From positions 1 through 54,075 of the forward strand of contig CALETH010000057.1 in assembly GCA_937920105.1 (NCBI GenBank): 54,075 nt of DNA, given 5' to 3'. The translations under genes and the position numbers were made by a program. The stretch comes from an uncultured Bacteroidota bacterium. GTDB lineage: Bacteria > Bacteroidota > Ignavibacteria > UBA10030 > UBA8401. The notes below the pieces were generated by a model, which was not told the origin of the DNA, searched no databases, and saw only the letters and a list, made by a program, of their open reading frames with translations. Within the stretch, counting starts at the first letter, position 1; every line of letters starts with the position of its first letter. Below are positions 38,776 through 46,849 of the stretch, piece by piece.

Positions 38776-38890
38776 TGATAAATAAAAAACTCTGCCAAAG
38801 TTTAAAACTATACAAAATATTGAATGTGGACGGATAACTAATCTGTCCTTTTTTATTTTACGATATTATTTTTTATCGTACATTAATGAT

Positions 38891-39469
38891 ATGCAAATAA
38901 TTTCTTCAGAAATTCTTCTTAATGCGTATCGTAATGGATACTTTCCAATGGCGGAAAGTAAGGAAGGAGAGATTCATTGGTATTTTCCAAAACGAAGAGG
39001 AATTATTCCGTTAGATAGAATAAAAATTTCGCGAAGTTTACAACAAACAATCAAAAAAAATATTTTTGAAGTACGAATAAATTCCAATTTTGAAAATGTG
39101 ATGAGAAAATGTGCATCTCGAGAAGAAACATGGATTTCTGAAACTATCATACAAAGTTATGTAATGTTACATCAAAAAGGATTTGCTCATTCTGTAGAAA
39201 CATATTTTCAAAATACATTAGTTGGTGGTCTATATGGTGTTGCACTTGGCGGTGCCTTTTTCGGAGAATCAATGTTTAGTACAATGAGTAATGCATCAAA
39301 AATTGCATTAGTATTTTTAGCACAACATCTGCAAAAACGACACTATGAATTATTAGATACACAATATATCACTACTCATCTCCAAACATTAGGAGCAATT
39401 GAAATTTCATCAGAAGAATATATGATAAAATTATATTCAGCACTCCAAAAACAATGTACATTTATCTAA
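38891..39469 (+). CDS. aat: Leucyl/phenylalanyl-tRNA-protein transferase
   Basis: A 192-residue Aat enzyme that adds Leu or Phe to N-terminal Lys/Arg and so marks proteins for ClpS/ClpAP degradation. Seen: AYRNGYFPMAE, IHWYFPKRRGIIPLD, FENVMRKCASREETWIS, GFAHSVETY, LVGGLYGVALGGAFFGESMF, SNASKIAL, LLDTQYITTHLQTLGA. Slightly shorter than the enterobacterial enzyme but complete in motifs. The next gene starts 2 bp later. Confidence 0.95.
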   Translation: MQIISSEILLNAYRNGYFPMAESKEGEIHWYFPKRRGIIPLDRIKISRSLQQTIKKNIFEVRINSNFENVMRKCASREETWISETIIQSYVMLHQKGFAHSVETYFQNTLVGGLYGVALGGAFFGESMFSTMSNASKIALVFLAQHLQKRHYELLDTQYITTHLQTLGAIEISSEEYMIKLYSALQKQCTFI

Positions 39470-39471
39470 TT

Positions 39472-40044
39472 ATGATTACTCTTAAAATTTTTCTTAATGT
39501 CGGATTTAGTATTAATGATGTAGTTGTGAAGTGGGGAATGGATAAAAAAGTAGTGCGTAATCTTCTTAAAGAAAAATTTAGAATATCTGATAAATCAAAT
39601 AATGTTACCATGAATGATAATGATGTTAAACTTAAAGAGCATGTTGATGAAGTTTTTAAACAAGAATTTGGTGAAAGTTTAGAAGATTGGTTAGCAAAAA
39701 ATGTAACAAAGGATTTAAAACTTGAGAAAACAAATTTAGATGAATATAAAAATTACGACAATAGTCAAAATTTTTTTCATATAGAATATGATGAAAAGGA
39801 TACCTTGATGGGAATTCGAGTTCATCAAGGAATAATAATTTCTATTGAAAATACTACATTTAGTTTTAAAGACGATATACAAAAAGTAAAAAAACTTTTA
39901 AGTAAATTTTCTTCCCAAGTAGTGAAAACAGGAAATTATCGATATGAATATGATGACCTTAAAATTATTATTGCCGATGAAAATGCAATGGGTGGAGAAG
40001 AAAATAATACAAAACTATCTTTATTCTGTTTTTCCAGTAAATGA
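39472..40044 (+). CDS. Hypothetical protein, 190 aa
   Basis: Not recognised. The start at 39472 is chosen because it follows the aat stop by 2 bp; an earlier in-frame ATG lies inside aat. A soluble alpha/beta protein: an N-terminal strand and helix (LKIFLNVGFSINDVVVKW), a charged middle with many Asn/Asp/Lys, then a beta-rich end (NFFHIEYDEKDTLMGIRV, GIIISIENTTF, NYRYEYDDLKIIIADE). No catalytic motif seen. Its lower density of conserved-looking motifs and position between aat and purC suggest an accessory gene. Confidence 0.65.
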   Translation: MITLKIFLNVGFSINDVVVKWGMDKKVVRNLLKEKFRISDKSNNVTMNDNDVKLKEHVDEVFKQEFGESLEDWLAKNVTKDLKLEKTNLDEYKNYDNSQNFFHIEYDEKDTLMGIRVHQGIIISIENTTFSFKDDIQKVKKLLSKFSSQVVKTGNYRYEYDDLKIIIADENAMGGEENNTKLSLFCFSSK

Positions 40045-40054
40045 GTAATCACAA

Positions 40055-40942
40055 ATGAATACCATAACCACAACAAATTTTCCCAATCTAAAATTATTTA
40101 AACAAGGAAAAGTCCGCGATGTGTACGATGTTGGTAATGCACTTCTTCTTGTTGCAACTGATAGAATTTCTGCATTTGATGTCGTTTTTTCTGAAGGAAT
40201 TCCTTATAAAGGAACTGTGTTGACACAATTTTCAGAATTTTGGTTTGAGCAAACGCAAGATATTATCAAAAATCATTTAATTTCTGTTAAAGATTTTCCG
40301 GAAGAATGTAAAAAATATGAAGAGCAATTAAAGGGAAGAACAATGCTTGTTAAAAAAACAACACCGCTTCCTGTAGAGTGTGTTGTTCGTGGATATTTGG
40401 CTGGCTCCGGTTGGCAAGAATATCAACAAACACAAAGTATTTGTGGAATTAGTCTTCCTTCTGGGTTACAAGAATCTGCAAAACTTCCAGAACCAATTTT
40501 TACACCAGCAACAAAAGAAGAACAAGGAAAACATGACGAAAATATTTCCTTTGAACAAACCATAAAAATTCTTGGAAAAGAACTCGCAGAAAAAGTAAAA
40601 AATATTTCTCTCGCTATTTATAAACGTGCCTCAGAAATTGCAGAAAAAAAAGGAATCATCATTGCTGATACAAAAATGGAATTTGGAATTTATAATAATG
40701 AACTTCTTCTTATTGATGAACTGCTTACACCGGATTCATCTCGCTTTTGGTTGAAAGAACATTATATTGCAGGAAAAAAACAAGAAAGTTTTGATAAACA
40801 ATTTGTAAGAGAATATTTACTTTCCATCAATTTTAATAAAAAACCACCCGCACCAAAACTTCCGCAACATATTATTCAACAAACATCGGAATTATATCAA
40901 AAAGCATATTTTCTTCTTACAGGAAAAAAGATTGCACAATGA
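40055..40942 (+). CDS. purC: SAICAR synthase
   Basis: A 295-residue phosphoribosylaminoimidazole-succinocarboxamide synthase of purine biosynthesis. Seen: FKQGKVRDVYDVGN, VATDRISAFDVVFSEGIPYKG, PVECVVRGYLAGSGWQEY, GKHDENISFE, IIADTKMEFG and DELLTPDSSRFWL. It ends with an ATGA overlap with the NADAR gene, implying coupled translation. Confidence 0.97.
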   Translation: MNTITTTNFPNLKLFKQGKVRDVYDVGNALLLVATDRISAFDVVFSEGIPYKGTVLTQFSEFWFEQTQDIIKNHLISVKDFPEECKKYEEQLKGRTMLVKKTTPLPVECVVRGYLAGSGWQEYQQTQSICGISLPSGLQESAKLPEPIFTPATKEEQGKHDENISFEQTIKILGKELAEKVKNISLAIYKRASEIAEKKGIIIADTKMEFGIYNNELLLIDELLTPDSSRFWLKEHYIAGKKQESFDKQFVREYLLSINFNKKPPAPKLPQHIIQQTSELYQKAYFLLTGKKIAQ

Positions 40943-41496
40943 AATACAATCGTGAAAAACTCATTGAGCAATTTGAGCAAGGAGAAAAATTAAAATACAT
41001 TTTCTTTTGGGGACATCAATCAAAAAATCCTGAAATAATCACCTCTACATGTTTTAGTCAGTGGTATGAAGCACCATTTATTGTGGATACTATTGAATAT
41101 CGTACTACTGAACATTGGATGATGGCAAAAAAAGCAAAACTTTTTCATGATGAAGAAAAATATTTTTCTATCATCAAAGCAAGAACTCCCGGAGAAGCAA
41201 AATCATTAGGAAGGCAAATACAAAATTTTGATGAAGAAATTTGGAATAAACATAAATATGAAATTGTTGTTGAAGGAAATACTTATAAATTTGAACAACA
41301 TCAAAAACTCAAAACATTTTTGATGGAAACTCATCAACGAATTTTAGTAGAAGCAAGTCCGGTAGATACCATTTGGGGGGTTGGTTTAGCCAAAGATGAT
41401 AAAAATATTCACAATCCAAAATTGTGGAAAGGAGAAAATCTTTTGGGATTTGCTTTGATGGAAGTAAGAGATAAATTTCGTATTTTAGAGAAATAA
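40939..41496 (+). CDS. NADAR-family (YbiA-like) N-glycosidase
   Basis: A 185-residue NADAR-domain protein. Motifs in order: FWGH, CFSQWYEAPFIVD, YRTTEHWMMAKKAKLFHDEE, SLGRQIQNFDEEIW, KFEQHQKLKTFLMET, LVEASPVDTIWGVGLA and NLLGFALMEVRD. YbiA-type members cleave N-glycosidic bonds in early riboflavin intermediates; other NADAR proteins remove ADP-ribose from guanosine opposite DarT toxins. No DarT gene is nearby. Translation is coupled to purC by an ATGA overlap, which points to purine/riboflavin metabolite repair. Confidence 0.88.
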   Translation: MKYNREKLIEQFEQGEKLKYIFFWGHQSKNPEIITSTCFSQWYEAPFIVDTIEYRTTEHWMMAKKAKLFHDEEKYFSIIKARTPGEAKSLGRQIQNFDEEIWNKHKYEIVVEGNTYKFEQHQKLKTFLMETHQRILVEASPVDTIWGVGLAKDDKNIHNPKLWKGENLLGFALMEVRDKFRILEK

Positions 41497-41498
41497 TA

Positions 41499-41858
41499 AT
41501 GGAATTATCACAAATTATTCGTGATGTAGCACCTCAGTTTGTTACTCATTCTTCAGTAAAACTTTTACGAAGTATGTACTCTTTTGATTCGTTTGGAGAT
41601 AGTGTCGTTGAGTATAGTGTCAATAAATTAAGAGTGAGAACATCAAGAGACCGTTCTGAATTAATAATTGAGTCTGCTATTGATAAGCAACCACTTCAAT
41701 GGCATGTAATAGAAAATGTCGAAGAAATTTTTGGTGAGAAATTGAAATCATCTAGTACAGAATCGGAACGAATTTTTAGAATATTTAATCAATGGTTTAT
41801 TCAAGAACAAAAAATTTTTCATTGGCTTGAAATTCAAAATAACTTAAAAACAAAATAA
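41499..41858 (+). CDS. Hypothetical protein, 119 aa
   Basis: Not recognised. A small soluble protein with alternating strands (VVEYSVNKLRVRTSRDRSEL, IIESAIDKQPLQWHVIENV) and a C-terminal helix (RIFNQWFIQEQKIFHWLEIQ). It starts 2 bp after the NADAR stop and is followed after 4 bp by mrp, so it is part of the operon. Size and context resemble an accessory or immunity-like protein, but nothing in the sequence proves a function. Confidence 0.6.
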   Translation: MELSQIIRDVAPQFVTHSSVKLLRSMYSFDSFGDSVVEYSVNKLRVRTSRDRSELIIESAIDKQPLQWHVIENVEEIFGEKLKSSSTESERIFRIFNQWFIQEQKIFHWLEIQNNLKTK

Positions 41859-41862
41859 TATC

Positions 41863-42948
41863 ATGAAACCACTCAACACAGAAAACATTCTTGAAGCACT
41901 TCGTACAATCCAAGACCCGGATTTGCATAAAGATATTGTAACACTCAACTTTGTAAAAAATCTCACCATTACAGGAAATGATGTTCGCTTTACCATCGAA
42001 CTCACAACGCCAGCATGTCCGGTAAAAGACCAATTCAGAATGCAAGCAGAAAATGCTATTCGAAAATCCATCAACAATGTTGGAAAAATTGAAATAGAAA
42101 TGACTGCAAATGTTTCTTCGCGAGCATCAGCGCCAAAAAATCCATTACTCACAGGAGTAAAAAATACTATTGCTATTGCCAGTGGAAAAGGCGGAGTGGG
42201 AAAATCTACTGTTTCTGTAAATTTAGCAATTGCTTTAGCAAAAGAAGGTGCAAAAGTTGGATTGATTGATTGCGATGTGTACGGACCAAGTATTCCGTTG
42301 ATGTTTAATATTAATGAAAAACCGGTAATGCACAATCAAAAACTTTTACCATTAGAAAAATACGGTGTAAAAGTAATGTCCATTGGATTTCTGGTTGACC
42401 CGCAACAAGCAGTAGTGTGGCGAGGTCCGATGGCAAGCGGAGCAGTTCGTCAATTTATGTCCGATGTAGAATGGGGAGAATTAGATTATTTACTTTTTGA
42501 TATGCCGCCGGGAACGGGAGATATACAATTAACTTTAGTGCAGCAAATTCCATTAACTGGAGTAGTGATTGTAACAACTCCGCAAGCAATTTCTCTTGCT
42601 GATGCACGAAAAGGAATGGCAATGTTCACAAAAGTGAATGTTCCGATTTTAGGTTTGATAGAAAATATGAGTTACTATACCTGTTCACATTGTGGAAATC
42701 GCGAAAATATTTTTGATAGCGAAGGTGGGAAAAAAGAAGCAGAAAAAATTGCTGTTCCATTTTTAGGAGAAATTCCTATCAACACTAATATCAGAATTGG
42801 CAGTGATATGGGAAAACCGATTGTTGATGCCGAACCACAAAGCGAACAAGCAAACATTTTTAGAGAAATTGCAAAAAATCTTGCGGCACAAGTAAGCATA
42901 AAAAATCTTGCAACACAAGAACAAATTCCAATTCAAATTTCTTTATAG
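41863..42948 (+). CDS. mrp: Mrp/NBP35-family Fe-S cluster carrier ATPase with MIP18 domain
   Basis: A 361-residue protein. An N-terminal MIP18/DUF59 domain (1-80: LEALRTIQDPDLHKDIVTLN, TTPACPVKDQF) precedes a deviant Walker A ATPase domain (GKGGVGKST, 108-116; DCDVYGPSIPLMF; DYLLFDMPPGTGDIQLTL). The C-terminal CxxC (YTCSHCG) is the bridging Fe-S cluster site. It stores and delivers Fe-S clusters in the cytoplasm. The NifU-domain gene downstream supports this. Confidence 0.96.
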   Translation: MKPLNTENILEALRTIQDPDLHKDIVTLNFVKNLTITGNDVRFTIELTTPACPVKDQFRMQAENAIRKSINNVGKIEIEMTANVSSRASAPKNPLLTGVKNTIAIASGKGGVGKSTVSVNLAIALAKEGAKVGLIDCDVYGPSIPLMFNINEKPVMHNQKLLPLEKYGVKVMSIGFLVDPQQAVVWRGPMASGAVRQFMSDVEWGELDYLLFDMPPGTGDIQLTLVQQIPLTGVVIVTTPQAISLADARKGMAMFTKVNVPILGLIENMSYYTCSHCGNRENIFDSEGGKKEAEKIAVPFLGEIPINTNIRIGSDMGKPIVDAEPQSEQANIFREIAKNLAAQVSIKNLATQEQIPIQISL

Positions 42949-42959
42949 GAGATGTATTT

Positions 42960-42986
42960 GTCATTCCTGCGGAAGCAGGAATCCAG
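42960..42986. repeat. Half copy of the GTCATTCC dispersed repeat
   Basis: Left hairpin only (GTCATTCCTGCGGAAGCAGG then AATCCAG), directly followed by the palindrome at 42988. Confidence 0.85.
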
Positions 42987-42987
42987 A

Positions 42988-43018
42988 GATTACAAAAGTT
43001 TTAAAAACTTTTGTAATC
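42988..43018. repeat. Perfect palindrome, GATTACAAAAGTTTT family
   Basis: GATTACAAAAGTTTT, one A, then its exact complement (15-bp stem), between mrp and the NifU-domain gene. It directly abuts a half copy of another repeat family. Confidence 0.9.
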
Positions 43019-43030
43019 ATTTCATATGAT

Positions 43031-43264
43031 ATGCAAACCATCCACTCCAAAATTCAACAAACATTAGAACGAATTCGTCCGTATCTTCAAAAAGATAAAG
43101 GCGATATAGAATTAGTCAATATTTCTTCAGATGGAATTGTTGAAGTACGTTTTTTAGGAAACTGTACAAAATGTCCACTTTTACCATTAACATTACGTGC
43201 TGGAGTTGAGAGAGCAATTTTATTGGATGTTGCTGAAGTGCGGAGGGTGGAGGCGGTAAAATAA
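43031..43264 (+). CDS. NifU-like C-terminal-domain Fe-S scaffold protein
   Basis: A 77-residue NifU C-terminal domain: RIRPYLQKDKGDIELVNI, VEVRFLGNCTKCPLLPLTLR with the cluster-binding CxxC, and VERAILLDVAEVRRVEAV. The start at 43031 is chosen because the longer upstream frame runs through dispersed repeats (translated as CHSCGSRNPEI). It would carry or assemble [4Fe-4S] clusters together with the Mrp protein encoded upstream. Confidence 0.93.
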   Translation: MQTIHSKIQQTLERIRPYLQKDKGDIELVNISSDGIVEVRFLGNCTKCPLLPLTLRAGVERAILLDVAEVRRVEAVK

Positions 43265-43322
43265 TAATGGATTATAAAAATTATAGCAGAAATATAAAAA
43301 TTAGAATTCAAAATTTTATTTC

Positions 43323-44264
43323 ATGAATCAATCCTTTACACTTCGCAATATAAAATTGCTTAACCGCATAGGAGTTGCTTCCGGAACATTTGGTTATGGA
43401 GATGAGGTTCCAGATTTAGTTGACGTGAATAAACTTGGAGCAATTTTTACTAAGTCACTTTCACTAAAACCACGAGATGGAAATCCAACCCCACGTATTA
43501 CCGAAACAGCAAGTGGGATGTTAAACTCCATTGGATTAGCAAATATTGGAGTGCAAAATTTTATTAATGAAAAAATTCCAATATTACAAAAATATTCTTG
43601 TATAATTATTGCAAATATTGCAGCCAGCAGCGTACAAGAATATTGTGATGTGGTAGAATTATTAGAACCACATACAACTGTTAGTGGATATGAAATCAAC
43701 ATTTCCTGTCCTAACGTAAAAGAAGGCGGATTAAATTTTGGAACAAACGTACAATCTGTTGCACACATCACCAAAGAACTTCGCAAGAGAACAAATAAGC
43801 CACTCATTATAAAACTCACACCCAACGTAACGCACATTTCAGAATTTGCTCGTGCCGTGGAAGCGGAAGGAGCCGATGCAGTTTCCGTTATCAACACACT
43901 TATTGGAATGTCCGTCAATATTCACACACAACGTCCGAAACTTTCTACAGTTACCGGCGGACTTTCGGGTCCGGCAATTAAACCCATCGCATTAGCAAAA
44001 GTGTATGAAGTTTATAAAGCAGTTTCTATTCCCATTTTTGGCATCGGTGGAATTTCTACATGGGAAGATGCAATAGAATTTTTTCTGGTTGGTGCAACAG
44101 CAGTGCAAGTTGGAACAACAAATTTTATTAATCCTGCAACAGGTATTCATATTGCAGAAGAAATACAAAATTATTGCGAAAAAAAATCTCTACAAAATAT
44201 TGGAGAATTAGTTGGTAAATTAGATGTAAAAGGCGGAGTTTCTGTTATAGAAAGTTGGTTGTAA
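43323..44264 (+). CDS. pyrD: Dihydroorotate dehydrogenase, class 1B catalytic subunit
   Basis: A 313-residue FMN enzyme of pyrimidine biosynthesis. GVASGTFGYGDE (17-28), GAIFTKSLSLKPRDGNPTPR, NSIGLANIGV, NISCPNVKEGG with catalytic Cys129 (class 1 type), IIKLTPNVT, NTLIGM, GGLSGPAIKP and FGIGGISTWEDA are present. Class 1B enzymes pair with a PyrK electron-transfer subunit, which is not in this window. folC starts 6 bp later. Confidence 0.95.
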   Translation: MNQSFTLRNIKLLNRIGVASGTFGYGDEVPDLVDVNKLGAIFTKSLSLKPRDGNPTPRITETASGMLNSIGLANIGVQNFINEKIPILQKYSCIIIANIAASSVQEYCDVVELLEPHTTVSGYEINISCPNVKEGGLNFGTNVQSVAHITKELRKRTNKPLIIKLTPNVTHISEFARAVEAEGADAVSVINTLIGMSVNIHTQRPKLSTVTGGLSGPAIKPIALAKVYEVYKAVSIPIFGIGGISTWEDAIEFFLVGATAVQVGTTNFINPATGIHIAEEIQNYCEKKSLQNIGELVGKLDVKGGVSVIESWL

Positions 44265-44270
44265 TTTTGT

Positions 44271-45545
44271 ATGTCATCCTACCAAAAAACACTTTCCTAT
44301 CTTTACGATTTACATAAATTTGGGATGAAGTTTGGATTACATAATATCCAAACATTAGTACAATTTTTAGAAAATCCACACAAAAAATATCCCACCATTC
44401 ACATTGCAGGAACAAACGGAAAAGGTTCAACTTCATCCATGCTTGCATCAATTCTTACAGCAGCAGGATATAAAGTTGGATTATATACATCTCCGCATCT
44501 TTTACAATTTAATGAACGCATTCGCATTAACGGAAAACCAATTTCAGACAAAAAAATAGTTCATTATACAAAATTGTTGCAGCCAATCATTCAAAAAATT
44601 CACGCAACATTTTTTGAAGCAACAACAGCAATGGCATTTCAATATTTCGCGGATGAAAAAATTGATATTGCTGTTATTGAAACCGGATTGGGCGGAAGAT
44701 TAGATTCCACAAATATCATCACGCCAAAAATTTCTATTATCACTTCCATAGCAAAAGACCACAAGGAACAATTAGGAAATACTTACAAATCAATTGCTAC
44801 AGAAAAAGGTGGAATAATAAAAAAAAATATTCCTTGTGTTATTGGATTGATGAATAAGCAATCTAAACAAACTCTCATAGCCATTGTGAAGGAAAAAAAA
44901 TCTCAAATTATTGATGCAGAAAAAGAAACAACTTTGAAATCGCAAAAAATTATTTCTAACGGACAAAAAATTTCTATTACAACATCAGAACAAAATTATA
45001 ATCTTGTTGTAGATATAGTTGGAAAATATCAACAAAAAAATATTCGTACAGTACTTTGTGTTGTTGAAGAATTACAAAAACAGGGAATGAAAATTTCTTT
45101 TAAGGATATTGAAAAGGGCTTTGCGAATATCAAAAAATATTCTGGTTTACGAGGAAGATTTGAAATTATCCAAAAAAATCCAACAATAATTATTGATGTT
45201 GGACATAATGTTGAAGGAATTGAAAACGCAATGGAAGCATTGTCTCAAATGAACTATAATAAACTCCATTGTATTTTTGGTGTGATGGAGGATAAAGAAT
45301 ATAAAGAAATGGTAAAAAAAATTATTTCTTACAAACCAATAATGTATCTTGTCCAACCAAATAATCCACGTGCGTTATCATTGGAAAAGTTAGAAAGAGT
45401 ATTTATAAAATTTTCTTATTCAGTAAAGAAATTTCTTTCTGTTAAAGAGGCAATTTTACAAGCAAAATCTGAAATAAAAAAGGATGATATTTTATTAATT
45501 ATTGGTTCTCACTTTGTTGCCAGTGAAGCAATGGAGTGTTTTTGA
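44271..45545 (+). CDS. folC: Folylpolyglutamate/dihydrofolate synthase
   Basis: A 424-residue Mur-ligase-like ATPase of folate metabolism. P-loop GTNGKGSTS (47-55), LYTSPHLLQFNERIRING, FEATTAMAFQYFAD, VIETGLGGRLDSTNI, SIAKDHKEQLG, ATEKGGIIKKNIP, YSGLRGRFEI, IDVGHNVEGI and CIFGVMEDKE match FolC throughout. Expressed right after pyrD. Confidence 0.95.
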   Translation: MSSYQKTLSYLYDLHKFGMKFGLHNIQTLVQFLENPHKKYPTIHIAGTNGKGSTSSMLASILTAAGYKVGLYTSPHLLQFNERIRINGKPISDKKIVHYTKLLQPIIQKIHATFFEATTAMAFQYFADEKIDIAVIETGLGGRLDSTNIITPKISIITSIAKDHKEQLGNTYKSIATEKGGIIKKNIPCVIGLMNKQSKQTLIAIVKEKKSQIIDAEKETTLKSQKIISNGQKISITTSEQNYNLVVDIVGKYQQKNIRTVLCVVEELQKQGMKISFKDIEKGFANIKKYSGLRGRFEIIQKNPTIIIDVGHNVEGIENAMEALSQMNYNKLHCIFGVMEDKEYKEMVKKIISYKPIMYLVQPNNPRALSLEKLERVFIKFSYSVKKFLSVKEAILQAKSEIKKDDILLIIGSHFVASEAMECF

Positions 45546-45598
45546 CTATGGATTATATTCTATTTATCATTTTTAATTTATCCTTTATACTTTAAAAA

Positions 45599-46132
45599 AT
45601 GCTCAAACATTGGAAAAAACTTTCTACAGAAATTATCAAACAAAATCCTTGGTGGACTTATAAAAAAGATATTTTTCAAATCCCGGAAAAAGAACAACAA
45701 GGAGAATATCATTACGTTCATACAGAAGGTGCAAGTTTGATAATCCCGGTGACAAATGATGGAAAGATAATTTTGGTAAAACAGTATCGTTATTTGTGTG
45801 ATAGAGAAAGTATAGAATTTCCTTGTGGCGGGGTAAAAATAAATTCCACGTATCAAAAAACTGCACAACAAGAATTGGAAGAAGAAACAGGATATTCAGC
45901 AAAATTTTTTCAAGAAATTGGAGAATTTAATCCATATAATGGAGTAACGAACGAAATCTGTAAAATATTTCTTGCCAAAAATTTACAAAAAGTAATTTCT
46001 AAACCAGATGTTACTGAAGAATTTGAAATTCTTTACTGCACATTTTCGGAAATAGAAGTGATGATTCAACAACAAAAAATTTGGGATGGTATGACTTTAG
46101 CAGCGTGGGCATTAACAAAACATCTATTATGA
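45599..46132 (+). CDS. Nudix hydrolase, ADP-ribose pyrophosphatase-like
   Basis: A 177-residue Nudix-fold protein. VKQYRYLCDRESIEFPCGGV and QELEEETGY place it with ADP-ribose/NDP-sugar pyrophosphatases. In the Nudix box (77-99) the metal-binding EExxEE core is kept (ELEEETG), but the first Glu is replaced by Ser/Thr and the Arg by Gln, so the box is non-canonical. Its stop overlaps the PrsW-like gene (ATGA). The start follows a TTTATCATTTTT/TTTATCC leader rather than a clear ribosome site. Confidence 0.85.
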   Translation: MLKHWKKLSTEIIKQNPWWTYKKDIFQIPEKEQQGEYHYVHTEGASLIIPVTNDGKIILVKQYRYLCDRESIEFPCGGVKINSTYQKTAQQELEEETGYSAKFFQEIGEFNPYNGVTNEICKIFLAKNLQKVISKPDVTEEFEILYCTFSEIEVMIQQQKIWDGMTLAAWALTKHLL

Positions 46133-46812
46133 ATTTATTGATACTATTAGGACTTTCTATTGCTCCTGGAATTGCCATTGCTTTGTATATTTATTTTCGA
46201 GATAAGTATGAAAAAGAACCACTGCGTTTTTTAATCATCACATTTTTTTTAGGAATTTTAAGCGTTATCCCCACATTATTTTTTGAACTTGCTTTAGGAA
46301 AGAATTACAATTTTGGAACAGAAAATCTTTTTGATATGCTGGTATATAATTTTATTGTCATTGGTTTTACAGAAGAATTTTTTAAAGCAGCACCGTTAAT
46401 TTTTTATGCATATCCTAAAAAAGATTTTAATGAACCATTTGATGGAATTACGTATTCTATTATGACTGCTATGGGATTTGCAACAATAGAAAATATTTTT
46501 TATGTCATTAATGGTGGTTGGCAAGTTGCACTGTTGCGTTTATTTACCGCAGTTCCCGCTCATGCAACATTTGCAATTCTTGTAGGATATTTTGTGGGTC
46601 TTTCAAAATTTAAAAAATATTCAGTATCATATATAACAATGGGAATAATTTCTGCTACAATATTTCATGGTGCGTATGATTTTTTTCTTTCCATACAAAA
46701 ATATCCGTTAATAATTTTTGGAGCAGTTGCATCATTAGTTGTAGGAATTTTTCTTTCCTTCAAAGCAATGAAAAATTTGAGCGAATGTTCGCCATTTAAA
46801 ATTTTAAAATAA
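46129..46812 (+). CDS. PrsW-family intramembrane metalloprotease
   Basis: A 227-residue polytopic membrane protein. The start at 46129 makes an ATGA overlap with the Nudix gene. The catalytic elements of PrsW/CPBP-like proteases are visible: Glu82-Glu83 in GFTEEFFKAAPL, Glu121 in ATIENIFY, His145 in AVPAHATFAI and His180 in TIFHGAYDFF. PrsW cleaves anti-sigma factors in some bacteria; the substrate here is unknown, and the anti-sigma factor at 18583 is a possible one only by speculation. Confidence 0.9.
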   Translation: MNLLILLGLSIAPGIAIALYIYFRDKYEKEPLRFLIITFFLGILSVIPTLFFELALGKNYNFGTENLFDMLVYNFIVIGFTEEFFKAAPLIFYAYPKKDFNEPFDGITYSIMTAMGFATIENIFYVINGGWQVALLRLFTAVPAHATFAILVGYFVGLSKFKKYSVSYITMGIISATIFHGAYDFFLSIQKYPLIIFGAVASLVVGIFLSFKAMKNLSECSPFKILK

Positions 46813-46849
46813 TTATTTTAAATATTTATCATTTATTCTTTAGAAAACC

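Larger units (their letters stand above)
38690..38890. other. Intergenic region with three hairpins
   Basis: No gene. In order: terminator 38709-38736 (AGGGATGGAT/ATCCATCCCT then TTTTTATTTTT), perfect palindrome 38743-38775 (AGACTACAAAAGTTTT and complement), a degraded CTCTGCCAAAG repeat, and a weaker hairpin with T-run at 38828-38854 (GGACGGAT/ATCTGTCC). The pattern suggests repeated insertion of small elements at one site. Confidence 0.8.

Noticed and set aside
40939..41858. DarT-NADAR type toxin-antitoxin system
   Set aside because: No DarT-like ADP-ribosyltransferase is visible next to the NADAR gene; the 119-residue neighbour shows no such motif.
41844..42335. 163-residue antisense ORF in mrp
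   Set aside because: Mirror of the strongly conserved Mrp coding sequence without ribosome site or recognisable domain.
42908..43030. Upstream extension of the NifU-domain protein
   Set aside because: It runs through the mrp end and two dispersed repeats; the domain starts at 43031.
43394..43918. 174-residue antisense ORF in pyrD
   Set aside because: Mirror of pyrD; no protein-like features of its own.
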